Under the pieces are notes generated by a model. That model saw only the letters and a list, made by a program, of their open reading frames with translations. It was not told the DNA's origin and searched no databases. Position numbers and translations under genes: made by a program. A DNA stretch of 64,000 nt from NCBI RefSeq assembly GCF_937891065.1, contig NZ_CALAEQ010000099.1:1-64000 (forward strand), in the 5' to 3' direction. This document shows positions 39,036 to 48,025 of the stretch, piece by piece. How positions within the stretch are numbered: position 1 is the stretch's first letter; each line of letters starts with the position of its first letter. Source of the stretch: an uncultured Lutibacter sp. Lineage in GTDB: Bacteria > Bacteroidota > Bacteroidia > Flavobacteriales > Flavobacteriaceae.

Positions 39036-40232
39036 CTACCCCTTTAATTTCAACTTATTTATTTCTTCACTAACTTTCCTTTTTATTACTTTCCCATAAC
39101 TATCTTCAGTTGTTATTATACTGCTATGTCCAAGAAGCTGTGATACAATCTCCATAGGCACATCATTATATAACAGTACAGTAGATGCAAATGTTTTCCT
39201 TGCAGTATGAGTTGTCAATCTTTTAGTTATTCCTAGGATATTTGCTATTTCCTTTAAGTAAGAATTATAACGTTGGTTACTACATATTTCAAAAACTACC
39301 TCAGAATTATCATCCTCATACTTTTTAATCAGCTGTTTAGCTTTAGGTAACAATGGAACACTAATATTCTTTTGTGTTTTCTCCCTTTTCATTTCAATCC
39401 ACAATTCACCATCAAAACCTATAACAATATGTTGTTTTTTAAGATTTTTGATTTCATTATATGCCAATCCTGTATAACAACTAAATACAAACCAATCTTT
39501 AACTTGTTGTAATCTTGGTTGAACAAATTGATGGTTTTCTAAATTCTCTAATTCATCTACAGATAAAAACACAATTTCCTTCTTGATATGCTTAGCTCTG
39601 TACAATAAAAATGGGTCTTTATCTAAATACCCTTCAGCTACTGCAACCTTAACAGATTTTCTGAAACGTTGTATATTCTTATTCACAGTAATTTGTTTAT
39701 GGTTCTTCTCTGTTTTCAGATAATAATCAAAGTCAAATAAAAACTGAAGTCTTAGCTTATTTAACGGTAGATCATTGGTTTTATATTTCCATTTAATAAA
39801 AGATTTTACATTGTTTTTTACATAGTAGGATTTGTTCCAAGTTATCTGCTTAATGTCTATTCCTATAAGCTTTTTTAGCTTATCTAAGAACGCTTCAAAG
39901 TATTCAATTACATTGTGTTCTTTAGCTATTTTCACGCCTTTATACAGCATGTAAATATCATCTACAGAAAAGTTTTCTTCCTGAATTTGAAGGAATAAAA
40001 AAGCCCTATTAATTTTACTTTTAATAAGGCTTAGTTGTGTGTTGATGTTGTCATTTTCATCATTAGGAGGTTTAGCATTTTGGTGCTTACTATCCCAGAA
40101 TGATGGATTTATAAATAATCCTGTAGAGAATTCTTTTCTATTTTTATTGTAGGTGGTTCTGCATTTTATAACAGATTTATCTTTTTTATTCGTTTTTGAT
40201 TTATCTATATAAAACCTTATTGTAATTTTCAT
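39036..40232 (-). CDS. Tyrosine recombinase / integrase of the element
   Basis: This 398-residue protein has an N-terminal arm-binding domain (1-90), a SAM-like core-binding domain (about 105-205) and a catalytic domain. Visible active-site residues are His342 and Arg345 in THTARKTF, His369 in LLGHSS and the nucleophile Tyr379 in SYGKV. The usual first arginine is replaced by Ala257 in CYTGLAYNEI, a change also seen in other Bacteroidota integrases such as the CTnDOT enzyme. It lies 220 bp from tRNA-Asn, whose 3' end is the integration site, and is very likely the enzyme that inserted this element. No excisionase gene was found next to it. Confidence 0.93.
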   Translation of the reverse strand: MKITIRFYIDKSKTNKKDKSVIKCRTTYNKNRKEFSTGLFINPSFWDSKHQNAKPPNDENDNINTQLSLIKSKINRAFLFLQIQEENFSVDDIYMLYKGVKIAKEHNVIEYFEAFLDKLKKLIGIDIKQITWNKSYYVKNNVKSFIKWKYKTNDLPLNKLRLQFLFDFDYYLKTEKNHKQITVNKNIQRFRKSVKVAVAEGYLDKDPFLLYRAKHIKKEIVFLSVDELENLENHQFVQPRLQQVKDWFVFSCYTGLAYNEIKNLKKQHIVIGFDGELWIEMKREKTQKNISVPLLPKAKQLIKKYEDDNSEVVFEICSNQRYNSYLKEIANILGITKRLTTHTARKTFASTVLLYNDVPMEIVSQLLGHSSIITTEDSYGKVIKRKVSEEINKLKLKG

Positions 40233-40262
40233 AATTGTATGTTTTTGAAGATGATTAAAAAT

Positions 40263-40304
40263 GGGGCACCTTTTAAAAATAGTGGGGCACCTAATAGGGC
40301 ACCT
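40263..40304. repeat. Three short direct repeats upstream of the integrase
   Basis: GGGGCACCT occurs at 40263-40271 and 40284-40292, and GGGCACCT at 40297-40304, all in one orientation within 42 bp between the integrase start and the att core. Spacing is 21 and 13 bp. They may be integrase arm-binding sites or an operator for the integrase gene. Confidence 0.55.
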
Positions 40305-40410
40305 TTTTTACTCAAAAAAGTTGACAAGTTGGCAAATTGTAGGTAAATGCAATGAATGCATATAATGCAATAATATTAGGAAGTATGTAGTGTTCAACCT
40401 GTATAAAATA

Positions 40411-40441
40411 AAAAAGCCTCTACATTTCTGTAAAGGCTTTC
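40411..40441 (-). terminator. tRNA-Asn terminator
   Basis: On the minus strand AGCCTTTACA pairs with TGTAGAGGCT around a GAAA tetraloop and is followed by T6. The same hairpin is present at the left att copy. Confidence 0.8.
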
Positions 40442-40458
40442 AGCACTTGAGCTCCCCC
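40411..40458. repeat. Right attachment repeat (att copy within tRNA-Asn)
   Basis: 48 bp identical to 20038-20085. Positions 40452-40458 are the last seven bases of tRNA-Asn and the rest is its terminator region. Confidence 0.92.
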
Positions 40459-40525
40459 TCTTGGACTCGAACCAAGGACCCTCTGATTAACAGTCAGATG
40501 CTCTAACCAACTGAGCTAAGGAGGA
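40452..40525 (-). tRNA. tRNA-Asn (anticodon GTT)
   Basis: The 74-nt cloverleaf starts TCCTCCTTAGCTCAG. The anticodon stem-loop CTGACTGTTAATCAG has GTT in the loop, the T arm contains GGTTCGAGTCC, and the acceptor strand ends AGGGGGA plus discriminator G. CCA is not encoded. One acceptor T-G pair is present. Its 3' end is the integration target of the neighbouring element and has been rebuilt by it. Confidence 0.95.
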
Positions 40526-40857
40526 ATTTATTCTCTTTTGCGAGTGCAAATATACAAGGTTTTATACTTTTTGCAAGATTTTTTTAGAAAAAAAATAAGA
40601 TTTTATCATTTTTTTTTTACTATTCAAGTAACTACCTGAAAATTAAACTTTAAAAGTGAAAATAAATTAATGATTATTTTATTAAGTTTTCATTATTTAG
40701 TGCTAATTAAACATAGAAAATATTGCATATTTACTATAACTCACCTATTTGTATTAAAAATATAATAATTACAATTAAGCTTTTAATAAATCGATGGTTT
40801 TGTTAAAAATTGTATTTTAGCCGTTACTAAACAAATCATTGACTATTAACAATAAAT
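40526..40857. other. Intergenic region upstream of sucA
   Basis: 332 AT-rich bp between the divergent tRNA-Asn and sucA genes. A weak promoter candidate is TTG at 40723-40725 and TATTTG at 40746-40751 (20-bp spacing). Nothing else was seen. Confidence 0.4.
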
Positions 40858-43620
40858 ATGGATAAGTTTTCATTTTTAAATACCGTGCATACAGGATATA
40901 TTTCCGATTTATACGACCAGTATTTAATAAATCCCGATACCTTAGAACCCAGTTGGAAAAGTTTTTTTCAAGGCTACGATTTTGCCAATGAAGAGTATTC
41001 ATTAACTGATGAAAAATCTGATTTTGAAGTTCCTGAAAATGTTTTGAAGGAATTTAAAGTGCTCGACTTAATTAATGGGTACAGAACAAGAGGGCACTTA
41101 TTTACCAAAACAAATCCAGTTCGTGAACGAAGAAAATATACACCTACACTTGCTATTGAAAACTTTGGATTGTCTGAAAAAGATTTAGACACCGTTTTTG
41201 ATGCTGGTAATATTATTGGAACAGGTAAAGCCAATTTACGCACAATAATTAAACATTTAGAAACTGTTTATTGCGATTCAATTGGTGTTGAATATATGTA
41301 TATTCGAAATCCTGAAGAAATAAAGTGGTTTCAAAAACAACTGAACAAAAACTCAAACCACCCCGATTATACGCCAGAAACAAAAAAATATGTACTGCAA
41401 AAGTTAAATCAGGCAGTCACTTTTGAAAACTTTCTGCAAACAAAATATGTAGGCCAAAAGCGTTTTTCATTAGAAGGAGGTGAAACTTTAATTCCAGCAA
41501 TGGGCGCTGTTATCCGATTGGCTGCAGAAAATTACAATGTTAAAGAGTTTGTTTTTGGGATGGCTCATAGAGGTCGTTTAAATACATTGATAAATATTTT
41601 CAGAAAACCTATCCGAGATTTATTTAACGAATTTGAAGGGAAAGATTTTGAAGAAAAAGATTTTGATGGCGATGTAAAATATCATTTAGGATTAACCATT
41701 ACAAAAACTTTAAAAAACAATACTGAACTGAAGATGAATTTAGTTCCAAATCCTTCTCACTTAGAAACTGTTGGACCTATTGTTGAAGGAATTGCACGTG
41801 CTAAAATAGATAAAACTTATAACGGAGATAATTCAAAAATACTTCCAATAATTGTTCATGGTGATGCTGCCATTGCAGGTCAAGGATTGGTGTATGAAGT
41901 TACTCAAATGAGTCAATTAAAAGGTTATTCAACGGGCGGAACCATTCATATTGTAGTAAATAATCAAATTGGCTTTACCACCAATTATTTAGATGCACGC
42001 TCAAGTACATACTGTACAGATGTTGCAAAAGTAACTTTATCGCCTGTTTTACACGTAAATGCTGACGATGTGGAAGCCGTTACACATGCTGTAGAAATTG
42101 CACTTAATTTTAGAATGCAATTCAAAAGAGATATTTTTATTGATTTATTGGGTTATAGAAAATACGGTCATAATGAAGGTGATGAACCTCGTTTTACACA
42201 ACCTAAATTATACAAAGCAATTTCAAAGCATTCAAACCCAAGAGATATTTATGCTGAAAAATTAATAGCTGAAGGTGTAATTGACACTTCTTATTTAAAT
42301 AAATCTATTGAAGAATTCAAAAATTTATTAGAAGAGGAATATAACGAATCAAAAAAAATTGATAGTTCTAAAGTACGTGAATTTATGCAAGATACTTGGG
42401 AAGGTTTTACTAGAAAAGACCTTGATTCTATGCTAATTTCAGAAAATACAACGTATCCAAAATCCAAATTAGAAACTATTGCGAAAATTGTTTCAACGGT
42501 ACCCCAAGGTGTTAAGTTTTTACGTAAAGCAGAGAAAATTTTACGAGACAGAAACAACATGGTTTTTGAAACCAATAAAATTGATTGGGGAATGGGTGAA
42601 ACCTTAGCCTACGGAAGTTTATTGCAAGAAGGTTTTGATGTTCGTATTTCTGGTCAGGATGTTGAACGTGGTACATTTAGCCATCGTCACGCAATTTTAC
42701 GTGATGAAATTTCAGAAGAACGTATCAACTTATTAAATACAATTAGTGACAAACAAGGTAAAATGGAAATTTACAATTCCTTATTATCTGAATATGGTGT
42801 GCTTGGTTTTGACTACGGTTATGCAATGGCAAACCCAAATTCGTTAACCATTTGGGAAGCCCAATTTGGAGATTTTAGTAACGGTGCACAAATTATTTTC
42901 GACCAATATATGTCGGCTGCTGAAGATAAATGGAAACTACAAAATGGTATTGTAGTATTGCTTCCTCACGGTTATGAAGGTCAAGGATCTGAACATTCAT
43001 CAGCTCGTATGGAACGTTTTTTACAATTATGCGCTATAGACAATATGAATATCGCAGATTGTTCAACTCCCGCAAATTTTTATCATTTGTTACGCCGACA
43101 AATGAAACGAGATTTCAGAAAACCATTAATTGTATTTACACCCAAAAGTTTATTGCGTCACCCTTTAGCAACTTCAACATTAGAAGAGTTTTCCGAAGGA
43201 AGTTTTCAAGAAGTAATTGATGATATCATAGAACCTGAAAATGTAATTAAATTAGTATTTTGCACTGGTAAATTCTATTACGATTTATTAGCCGAACGTA
43301 CCAATTTAGATAGAAATGATATTGCTTTAGTGAGAATTGAACAATTATTCCCTTTACATTTAGAAAAATTAAAAGAAGTTATTAATAGATATCCAAACGT
43401 AAAAAATTATGTTTGGGCACAAGAAGAACCTGAAAATATGGGCGCATGGAGTTTTATGCTGCAACGTTTTAGATTGGTACATTTAGAGGTTGCATCACAA
43501 CCTTTTTATGCAGTTCCAGCAGCAGGTTCAGCAGCAAGATTTAAAAGAAGACACCAACGTGTTATTGATAATGTATTTGAAACGAGCAAAACAAATTTTG
43601 ACTCAAATGAAAATATTTAA
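40858..43620 (+). CDS. sucA: 2-oxoglutarate dehydrogenase E1 component
   Basis: This 920-residue thiamine-diphosphate enzyme decarboxylates 2-oxoglutarate in the TCA cycle. Its N-terminus (FLNTVHTGYISDLYDQYLINPDTLEPSWKSFF, residues 5-37) is the E1o-specific segment that contacts the complex. FVFGMAHRGRLN, IVHGDAAIAGQGLVYE and YRKYGHNEGDEPRFTQP are the TPP/Mg-binding motifs, and the C-terminal half has the SGQDVERGTFSHRHA and LLPHGYEGQGSEHSSAR signatures. Length is normal. sucB follows after 45 bp in the same operon. An E3 gene is not in this window. Confidence 0.97.
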   Translation: MDKFSFLNTVHTGYISDLYDQYLINPDTLEPSWKSFFQGYDFANEEYSLTDEKSDFEVPENVLKEFKVLDLINGYRTRGHLFTKTNPVRERRKYTPTLAIENFGLSEKDLDTVFDAGNIIGTGKANLRTIIKHLETVYCDSIGVEYMYIRNPEEIKWFQKQLNKNSNHPDYTPETKKYVLQKLNQAVTFENFLQTKYVGQKRFSLEGGETLIPAMGAVIRLAAENYNVKEFVFGMAHRGRLNTLINIFRKPIRDLFNEFEGKDFEEKDFDGDVKYHLGLTITKTLKNNTELKMNLVPNPSHLETVGPIVEGIARAKIDKTYNGDNSKILPIIVHGDAAIAGQGLVYEVTQMSQLKGYSTGGTIHIVVNNQIGFTTNYLDARSSTYCTDVAKVTLSPVLHVNADDVEAVTHAVEIALNFRMQFKRDIFIDLLGYRKYGHNEGDEPRFTQPKLYKAISKHSNPRDIYAEKLIAEGVIDTSYLNKSIEEFKNLLEEEYNESKKIDSSKVREFMQDTWEGFTRKDLDSMLISENTTYPKSKLETIAKIVSTVPQGVKFLRKAEKILRDRNNMVFETNKIDWGMGETLAYGSLLQEGFDVRISGQDVERGTFSHRHAILRDEISEERINLLNTISDKQGKMEIYNSLLSEYGVLGFDYGYAMANPNSLTIWEAQFGDFSNGAQIIFDQYMSAAEDKWKLQNGIVVLLPHGYEGQGSEHSSARMERFLQLCAIDNMNIADCSTPANFYHLLRRQMKRDFRKPLIVFTPKSLLRHPLATSTLEEFSEGSFQEVIDDIIEPENVIKLVFCTGKFYYDLLAERTNLDRNDIALVRIEQLFPLHLEKLKEVINRYPNVKNYVWAQEEPENMGAWSFMLQRFRLVHLEVASQPFYAVPAAGSAARFKRRHQRVIDNVFETSKTNFDSNENI

Positions 43621-43665
43621 TACTAACTAATAAAAATTCGTCTATAAAGACAAAAAACTAATAAG

Positions 43666-44883
43666 ATGATTTTAGAAATGAAAGTTCCCTCTCCGGGAGA
43701 ATCTATTACAGAAGTAGAAATTGCAACTTGGCTGGTTCAAGATGGAGATTACGTTGAAAAAGATCAACCAATTGCTGAAGTTGATTCAGACAAAGCAACT
43801 TTAGAATTACCGGCTGAAGAAAGTGGAATTATAACTTTAAAAGCTGAAGAAGGTGATGCTGTAGCTGTTGGTGCTGTAGTTTGTTTAATTGATTTAGACG
43901 GGAAAAAACCTATAGGAACAGCTACTAAAGAAGTGAAAACAGAATCGCCGAAAGCAGTTGAAAAGAAAGATGAATTAGTCACTTCGAGCGCAGTCGAGAA
44001 AACGTATGCTACTGGAACTACTTCACCAGCTTCAAAGAAAATTTTAGATGAAAAAGGAATTACTCCTTCCGATGTAAAAGGAACAGGGCGAGATGGAAGA
44101 ATTACTAAAGATGACGCTATAAATGCGACACCAAGTATGGGAACTCCTGTTGGTGGATCACGTAATTCTGAACGTTCAAAAATGTCTATGCTTCGTAGAA
44201 AAGTAGCACAACGATTGGTTGCTGTGAAAAATGAAACTGCTATGCTTACTACTTTTAATGAAGTAGATATGAAACCAATTTTTGATTTAAGAAAAGAATA
44301 TAAAGACGATTTTAAAGCAAAACATGGTGTTAGCCTTGGGTTTATGAGTTTCTTCACATTAGCAGTTGTTAGAGCTTTAGAATTGTACCCAGATGTAAAT
44401 TCAATGTTAGATGGCGATTATAAAATTTTACACGACTTTAAGGATATTTCAATTGCAGTTTCTGGACCAAAAGGTTTAATGGTTCCTGTAATTAGAAATG
44501 CTGAAAATTTAACATTTAGAGGTGTTGAAAGTGAAGTAAAACGCTTAGCTATAAGAGCTCGTGACGGTCAAATTACAGTTGATGAAATGACAGGTGGAAC
44601 TTTTACAATTACTAACGGTGGTGTATTTGGCTCTATGCTATCTACACCAATTATAAACCCTCCACAAAGTGGAATTTTGGGAATGCATAATATTATTGAA
44701 AGACCAGTTGCTATTAATGGAGAGGTGGTTATTAGACCAATAATGTATGTTGCCTTATCTTACGACCATAGAGTTATTGACGGAAGAGAATCTGTTGGAT
44801 TTTTAGTGGCTGTAAAAGAAGCTTTAGAAAATCCAGTTGAAATATTATTAAATAATGATATTAAAAAAGGGTTAGAATTATAG
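43666..44883 (+). CDS. sucB: Dihydrolipoyl succinyltransferase (2-oxoglutarate dehydrogenase E2)
   Basis: This 405-residue protein has one N-terminal lipoyl domain (1-80) with the lipoylated Lys43 in [12 protein letters not shown], a linker, the E1/E3-binding domain (about 118-155, [22 protein letters not shown]) and the catalytic core ending [11 protein letters not shown] with the active-site His368. It passes the succinyl group from E1 to CoA. The adjacent E1 gene confirms the 2-oxoglutarate rather than pyruvate complex. Confidence 0.97.
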   Translation: MILEMKVPSPGESITEVEIATWLVQDGDYVEKDQPIAEVDSDKATLELPAEESGIITLKAEEGDAVAVGAVVCLIDLDGKKPIGTATKEVKTESPKAVEKKDELVTSSAVEKTYATGTTSPASKKILDEKGITPSDVKGTGRDGRITKDDAINATPSMGTPVGGSRNSERSKMSMLRRKVAQRLVAVKNETAMLTTFNEVDMKPIFDLRKEYKDDFKAKHGVSLGFMSFFTLAVVRALELYPDVNSMLDGDYKILHDFKDISIAVSGPKGLMVPVIRNAENLTFRGVESEVKRLAIRARDGQITVDEMTGGTFTITNGGVFGSMLSTPIINPPQSGILGMHNIIERPVAINGEVVIRPIMYVALSYDHRVIDGRESVGFLVAVKEALENPVEILLNNDIKKGLEL

Positions 44884-44910
44884 AAAATAATACTCTTTAA
44901 AAATATTTAA

Positions 44911-44940
44911 AAAGCCAGGCAAAATTGTCTGGCTTTTTTT
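44911..44940 (+). terminator. sucAB terminator
   Basis: AAAGCCAG pairs with CTGGCTTT, followed by T7, 30 bp after the sucB stop. Confidence 0.85.
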
Positions 44941-45002
44941 TATACTTGTATGACAAAAACCCTAAAAAAACATTGGAATTATAATTCCAAATATATTTAA
45001 AT

Positions 45003-45027
45003 CCGAACAGTCCGTTCGGGTTTTTTT
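45003..45027 (+). terminator. Second hairpin with T-run
   Basis: CCGAAC pairs with GTTCGG across a 5-nt loop and is followed by G and T7. It is either a backup terminator for sucAB or the end of a short transcript. Confidence 0.5.
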
Positions 45028-45052
45028 ATGATAAATGTCATCTTTATTTAAA

Positions 45053-45099
45053 ATGATTCTAAATAATCTTGCGTGTTATTTAGAATCATTCTAAATTTG
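45053..45099 (+). promoter_or_regulatory. Palindromic operator overlapping a strong promoter (Fur/Zur-like)
   Basis: The promoter is TTG at 45069-45071 and TAAATTTG at 45092-45099 (20-bp spacing, perfect -7). Between and over these boxes lies the 17-bp palindrome TTTAGAATCATTCTAAA (45079-45095). It overlaps a second perfect 14-bp inverted repeat whose arms are ATGATTCTAAATAA (45053-45066) and its complement (45076-45089). A repressor bound here would block the promoter. The site's layout and the downstream His-rich protein and TonB receptor suggest a Fur-family regulator, but the protein is not proven. Confidence 0.6.
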
Positions 45100-45120
45100 T
45101 ATTTCGATTTAAGAAACAGA

Positions 45121-45492
45121 ATGAAATTCTTTAGAAATAGCCTTGTCATAAAATTCTTAAGCTTATTAAGTTTAAGTATTCTACTATTGAGTATTATTAA
45201 CCGAAGTGTTTATTTACATTCTCATCAACTTGGAAGTGGTGAAATAGTAATTCACGCACATCCATTTAATCAGCAAGAAGATAATGCCCCTTTAAAATCT
45301 CATAAGCATACCTCCCTAGAGTATTTAGTATTTAAAACTTTTAATATTTTTACAACCATTATCCTTTTATTTATATTAGCTACTTTTATAGCGGCAGCTT
45401 CTGTTAAAAGATTTGTTTTAAAAACTTTAATCAGGCAGTTTTATTTTCATTATAAACAAAACAAATCTCCACCTATTTTAAATAGTATTTAG
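45121..45492 (+). CDS. Small His-rich membrane protein
   Basis: This 123-residue protein starts at the ATG at 45121; the longer frame from the GTG at 45073 would begin inside the operator and upstream of the promoter's expected start site. It has two membrane spans (about 9-32 and 72-94) and between them a periplasmic loop rich in histidine (YLHSHQLGSGEIVIHAHPF, KSHKHTSLEY). His-rich loops of this kind bind divalent metals or haem. It is followed after 37 bp by a TonB receptor and shares its regulated promoter, so a role in metal or haem uptake is likely. No named family was recognised. Confidence 0.75.
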   Translation: MKFFRNSLVIKFLSLLSLSILLLSIINRSVYLHSHQLGSGEIVIHAHPFNQQEDNAPLKSHKHTSLEYLVFKTFNIFTTIILLFILATFIAAASVKRFVLKTLIRQFYFHYKQNKSPPILNSI

Positions 45493-45529
45493 TACATCAA
45501 AGAGTAATAACAACTATTTAAAATATATA

Positions 45530-47905
45530 ATGAAAAGAATTACATTAATTCTAATAAACATAATGTTTATTAGTCAATCAATTATTGCACAAGACAGTAA
45601 TAAAAATGCTAGCATTACAGGAAAAACAACAAGCAATGGTATTGGAATTCCGTATGTTTCAATCTTTTTAAAAGGGACAACAATTGGAACTTCAACAAAT
45701 GAAAAAGCCGAATTCAATCTTTCAAATTTAATCCCTGGCTTGTATACCATTCAAATACAAGCTGTTGGATTTAAACCTTTTGAACAAAATATTGAGCTAC
45801 AAAACAATGAAAATAAACATATAAACATTGAACTTGAAACAGACGTTTTAGGCTTAGAAGAAGTTGTGGTGACAGGTAATAGAGCTAGAATTATGCGTAA
45901 AAAAGCGTCTTCAATTGTAAACGTAATAAACAGTAACATTTTCAGTTCAACTCAATCAGTAACCTTAAGTGAAGGTTTGAATTTTTGCTCTGGATTAAGA
46001 ATGGAAAACGATTGTCAGAACTGTGGGTTTAGTCAAGTTAGAATGAACGGATTAGAAGGCCCTTATTCTCAAATACTAATTAATAGTAGACCCATTTTTA
46101 GCGGTTTAGCAGGTGTGTATGGTTTAGAGCTAATTCCATCAAATATGATTGAAAAAGTTGAAATCATTCGCGGTGGTGGTTCTGCTTTGTATGGCGGAAA
46201 TGCAATAGCTGGAACCATAAACATATTGCTAAAAGATCCTATTCAAAATTCTTTTGAAATTGGAGTAAACAACTCTTTTATTGGAGTTGGTCTAGATGAT
46301 TCGAATGCTACAGCAACAGATTACTCATTAAACTTTAACGCAACTGTTGTTGGAAAAAATGAACAAAGTGGTGTTGCCATTTATGGTTTTAATAGAGAAC
46401 GAAAACCTTTTGATGCTAATGGAGATTCCTATTCAGAAATTGCCCTGCTAAAAAATATTACGTTAGGTTCAAGAATGTTTCATAAGTTAGGCACAAAAGC
46501 AAAAGTTTCGTTAGATTTTTTCCATATAAATGAAGAAAGGAGAGGTGGAAATAAATTTAACCTGCCAAATCATGAAGCTGATATTTCTGAAGCTTTAGAA
46601 CATAATTTAACAACTGCTGCATTTACATTTGAGCAATATTATAGAAACAATGATTTATTTTCAGTTTTTGGTGCTGTTCAAAAAATTAATCGTGATTCTT
46701 ATTATGGTGCCGAAAAATCTTTAAGCGATTATGGAAACACAAAGGATGTAATGATTAACACAGGAATTCAATACAATGCAAAATTCAACTCTTCTGATTT
46801 AGTTGTAGGAATTGAAGATACACATTCAATATTAAAGGACATAAAACTTGGGTATTTAGATCTTAACAATGCACTAATTGTTGATAATAAAATTGTTTCA
46901 ATTCCACATACTAACAGTACAACTATTTCAAATCAGAAAATGAATTCGCTTGGGTTGTTTTCTCAATACGATATAAGAATAAATAAACTAAAACTATCTT
47001 TAGGAGCTCGTATAGATAATTATACTATTGAAGATAAAGAAAGTAATGCTGCTAAAAAAACAGGCAATGTATTTAGTCCTCGTATTAATTTTTTATATGA
47101 CATTCGCGCAGATTTCCAAGCAAGGTTCAGTTATTCAGGAGGATATAGAGCGCCTCAAATTTTTGATGAAGATTTACATATTGAATCATCAGGATCGAGA
47201 AAAGTTATACATGTAAACGATGCTGATTTAAAACAAGAAACTAGCGATAGCTTTATGGCTTCATTAGATTATAATACAACATTTGGATCAACAAGTTTTG
47301 GATTTTTAGTTGAAGGGTTTTATACAAAATTAAACAATCCGTTTACCAATGAATATTCAGCACCAAATGAAGATGGCATAGTAATTTACAATAGAATAAA
47401 TGCTTCTGAAGGTGCATTTGTTCAGGGAATTAATTTGGAGTTGAACTACGTTCCGATTGCTGTATTAAAATTTAAAGGAGGGTTTACTTCCCAAAAAAGC
47501 AAGTACGTAAAAGCACAAGAATTTGATGAAAAAAACTTTTTTAGAACTCCTGAAAATTACGGGTTTTTCACCATAGACTGGGAGCCATCAGATAGCTGGT
47601 GTATTATTGGAACTGGAACATATACAGGAAAAATGTTAATCCCATATTTTGGGACTACAATTCCCAATCCTAAAGAAGGAATACTTAAAAACTCTGGAAC
47701 TTTTTTTGATGCAGGTTTAAAAATAACCAAAATATTAAAGTTAGCACATAATAATCTAGAAATATCAAGCGGAATTAAAAATATATTCAATTCGTATCAA
47801 GAAGATTTTGATATAGGAATTGACAGAGATCCAGCCTATGTATACGGACCAATGACACCTAGAACTATATATTTTGGATTAAAATTTGGAAATATTTTAA
47901 ACTAA
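45530..47905 (+). CDS. TonB-dependent receptor, probably for a metal or metal complex
   Basis: This 791-residue outer-membrane receptor has a signal peptide (1-20, ending IIAQ), a carboxypeptidase-regulatory domain (about 27-105), a plug with the unusual cysteine pair MENDCQNCGFSQVRMNGLEG (about 157-176) and EKVEIIRGGGSALYGGNAIAGTINI, then a barrel ending YFGLKFGNILN. The Cys-x-x-Cys plug type is found in a group of metal- or haem-type receptors. It is in one operon with the His-rich membrane protein, behind the palindromic operator. The actual ligand (iron, zinc, copper or haem) is not decided by the sequence. Confidence 0.88.
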   Translation: MKRITLILINIMFISQSIIAQDSNKNASITGKTTSNGIGIPYVSIFLKGTTIGTSTNEKAEFNLSNLIPGLYTIQIQAVGFKPFEQNIELQNNENKHINIELETDVLGLEEVVVTGNRARIMRKKASSIVNVINSNIFSSTQSVTLSEGLNFCSGLRMENDCQNCGFSQVRMNGLEGPYSQILINSRPIFSGLAGVYGLELIPSNMIEKVEIIRGGGSALYGGNAIAGTINILLKDPIQNSFEIGVNNSFIGVGLDDSNATATDYSLNFNATVVGKNEQSGVAIYGFNRERKPFDANGDSYSEIALLKNITLGSRMFHKLGTKAKVSLDFFHINEERRGGNKFNLPNHEADISEALEHNLTTAAFTFEQYYRNNDLFSVFGAVQKINRDSYYGAEKSLSDYGNTKDVMINTGIQYNAKFNSSDLVVGIEDTHSILKDIKLGYLDLNNALIVDNKIVSIPHTNSTTISNQKMNSLGLFSQYDIRINKLKLSLGARIDNYTIEDKESNAAKKTGNVFSPRINFLYDIRADFQARFSYSGGYRAPQIFDEDLHIESSGSRKVIHVNDADLKQETSDSFMASLDYNTTFGSTSFGFLVEGFYTKLNNPFTNEYSAPNEDGIVIYNRINASEGAFVQGINLELNYVPIAVLKFKGGFTSQKSKYVKAQEFDEKNFFRTPENYGFFTIDWEPSDSWCIIGTGTYTGKMLIPYFGTTIPNPKEGILKNSGTFFDAGLKITKILKLAHNNLEISSGIKNIFNSYQEDFDIGIDRDPAYVYGPMTPRTIYFGLKFGNILN

Positions 47906-47937
47906 ACTCTTTATTTAGATAATAGCTAATTTATAAT

Positions 47938-47969
47938 AAAGAAGTCGAACCTAGCGATTCGGCTTCTTT
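47938..47969 (+). terminator. Terminator after the TonB receptor
   Basis: AAAGAAGTCGAA pairs with TTCGGCTTCTTT around an 8-nt loop, 33 bp after the stop. Confidence 0.75.
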
Positions 47970-48025
47970 ATTATGAATTTGTTTACTTATTTAATGGGTC
48001 TTCGTAAATCTTAAATTTAGGGCTT

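Larger units (their letters stand above)
20038..40458. mobile_element. tRNA-Asn-integrated 20.4-kb element carrying a dextran-type PUL
   Basis: The segment is framed by a perfect 48-bp direct repeat (20038-20085 and 40411-40458). The repeat consists of the last 7 nt of tRNA-Asn at the right end plus the following terminator hairpin. A tyrosine recombinase gene (39036-40232) lies just inside the right end and points away from the tRNA. This is the standard outcome of site-specific integration into a tRNA 3' end, where the incoming copy restores the tRNA. Cargo from right to left is the integrase, a PUL regulator, seven PUL genes and four small unknown genes. No conjugation, mobilization, replication or phage structural genes were seen. 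It therefore looks like an integrative genomic island needing help to move, or a remnant. Confidence 0.85.

Noticed and set aside
20038-40458. Prophage or conjugative transposon
   Set aside because: No capsid, tail, terminase, relaxase, tra or replication genes are present; only an integrase and metabolic cargo.
44973-44990. 18-bp perfect palindrome TTGGAATTATAATTCCAA
   Set aside because: It lies between two terminator hairpins without a promoter next to it; AT-rich palindromes of this length occur by chance, so no function is claimed.
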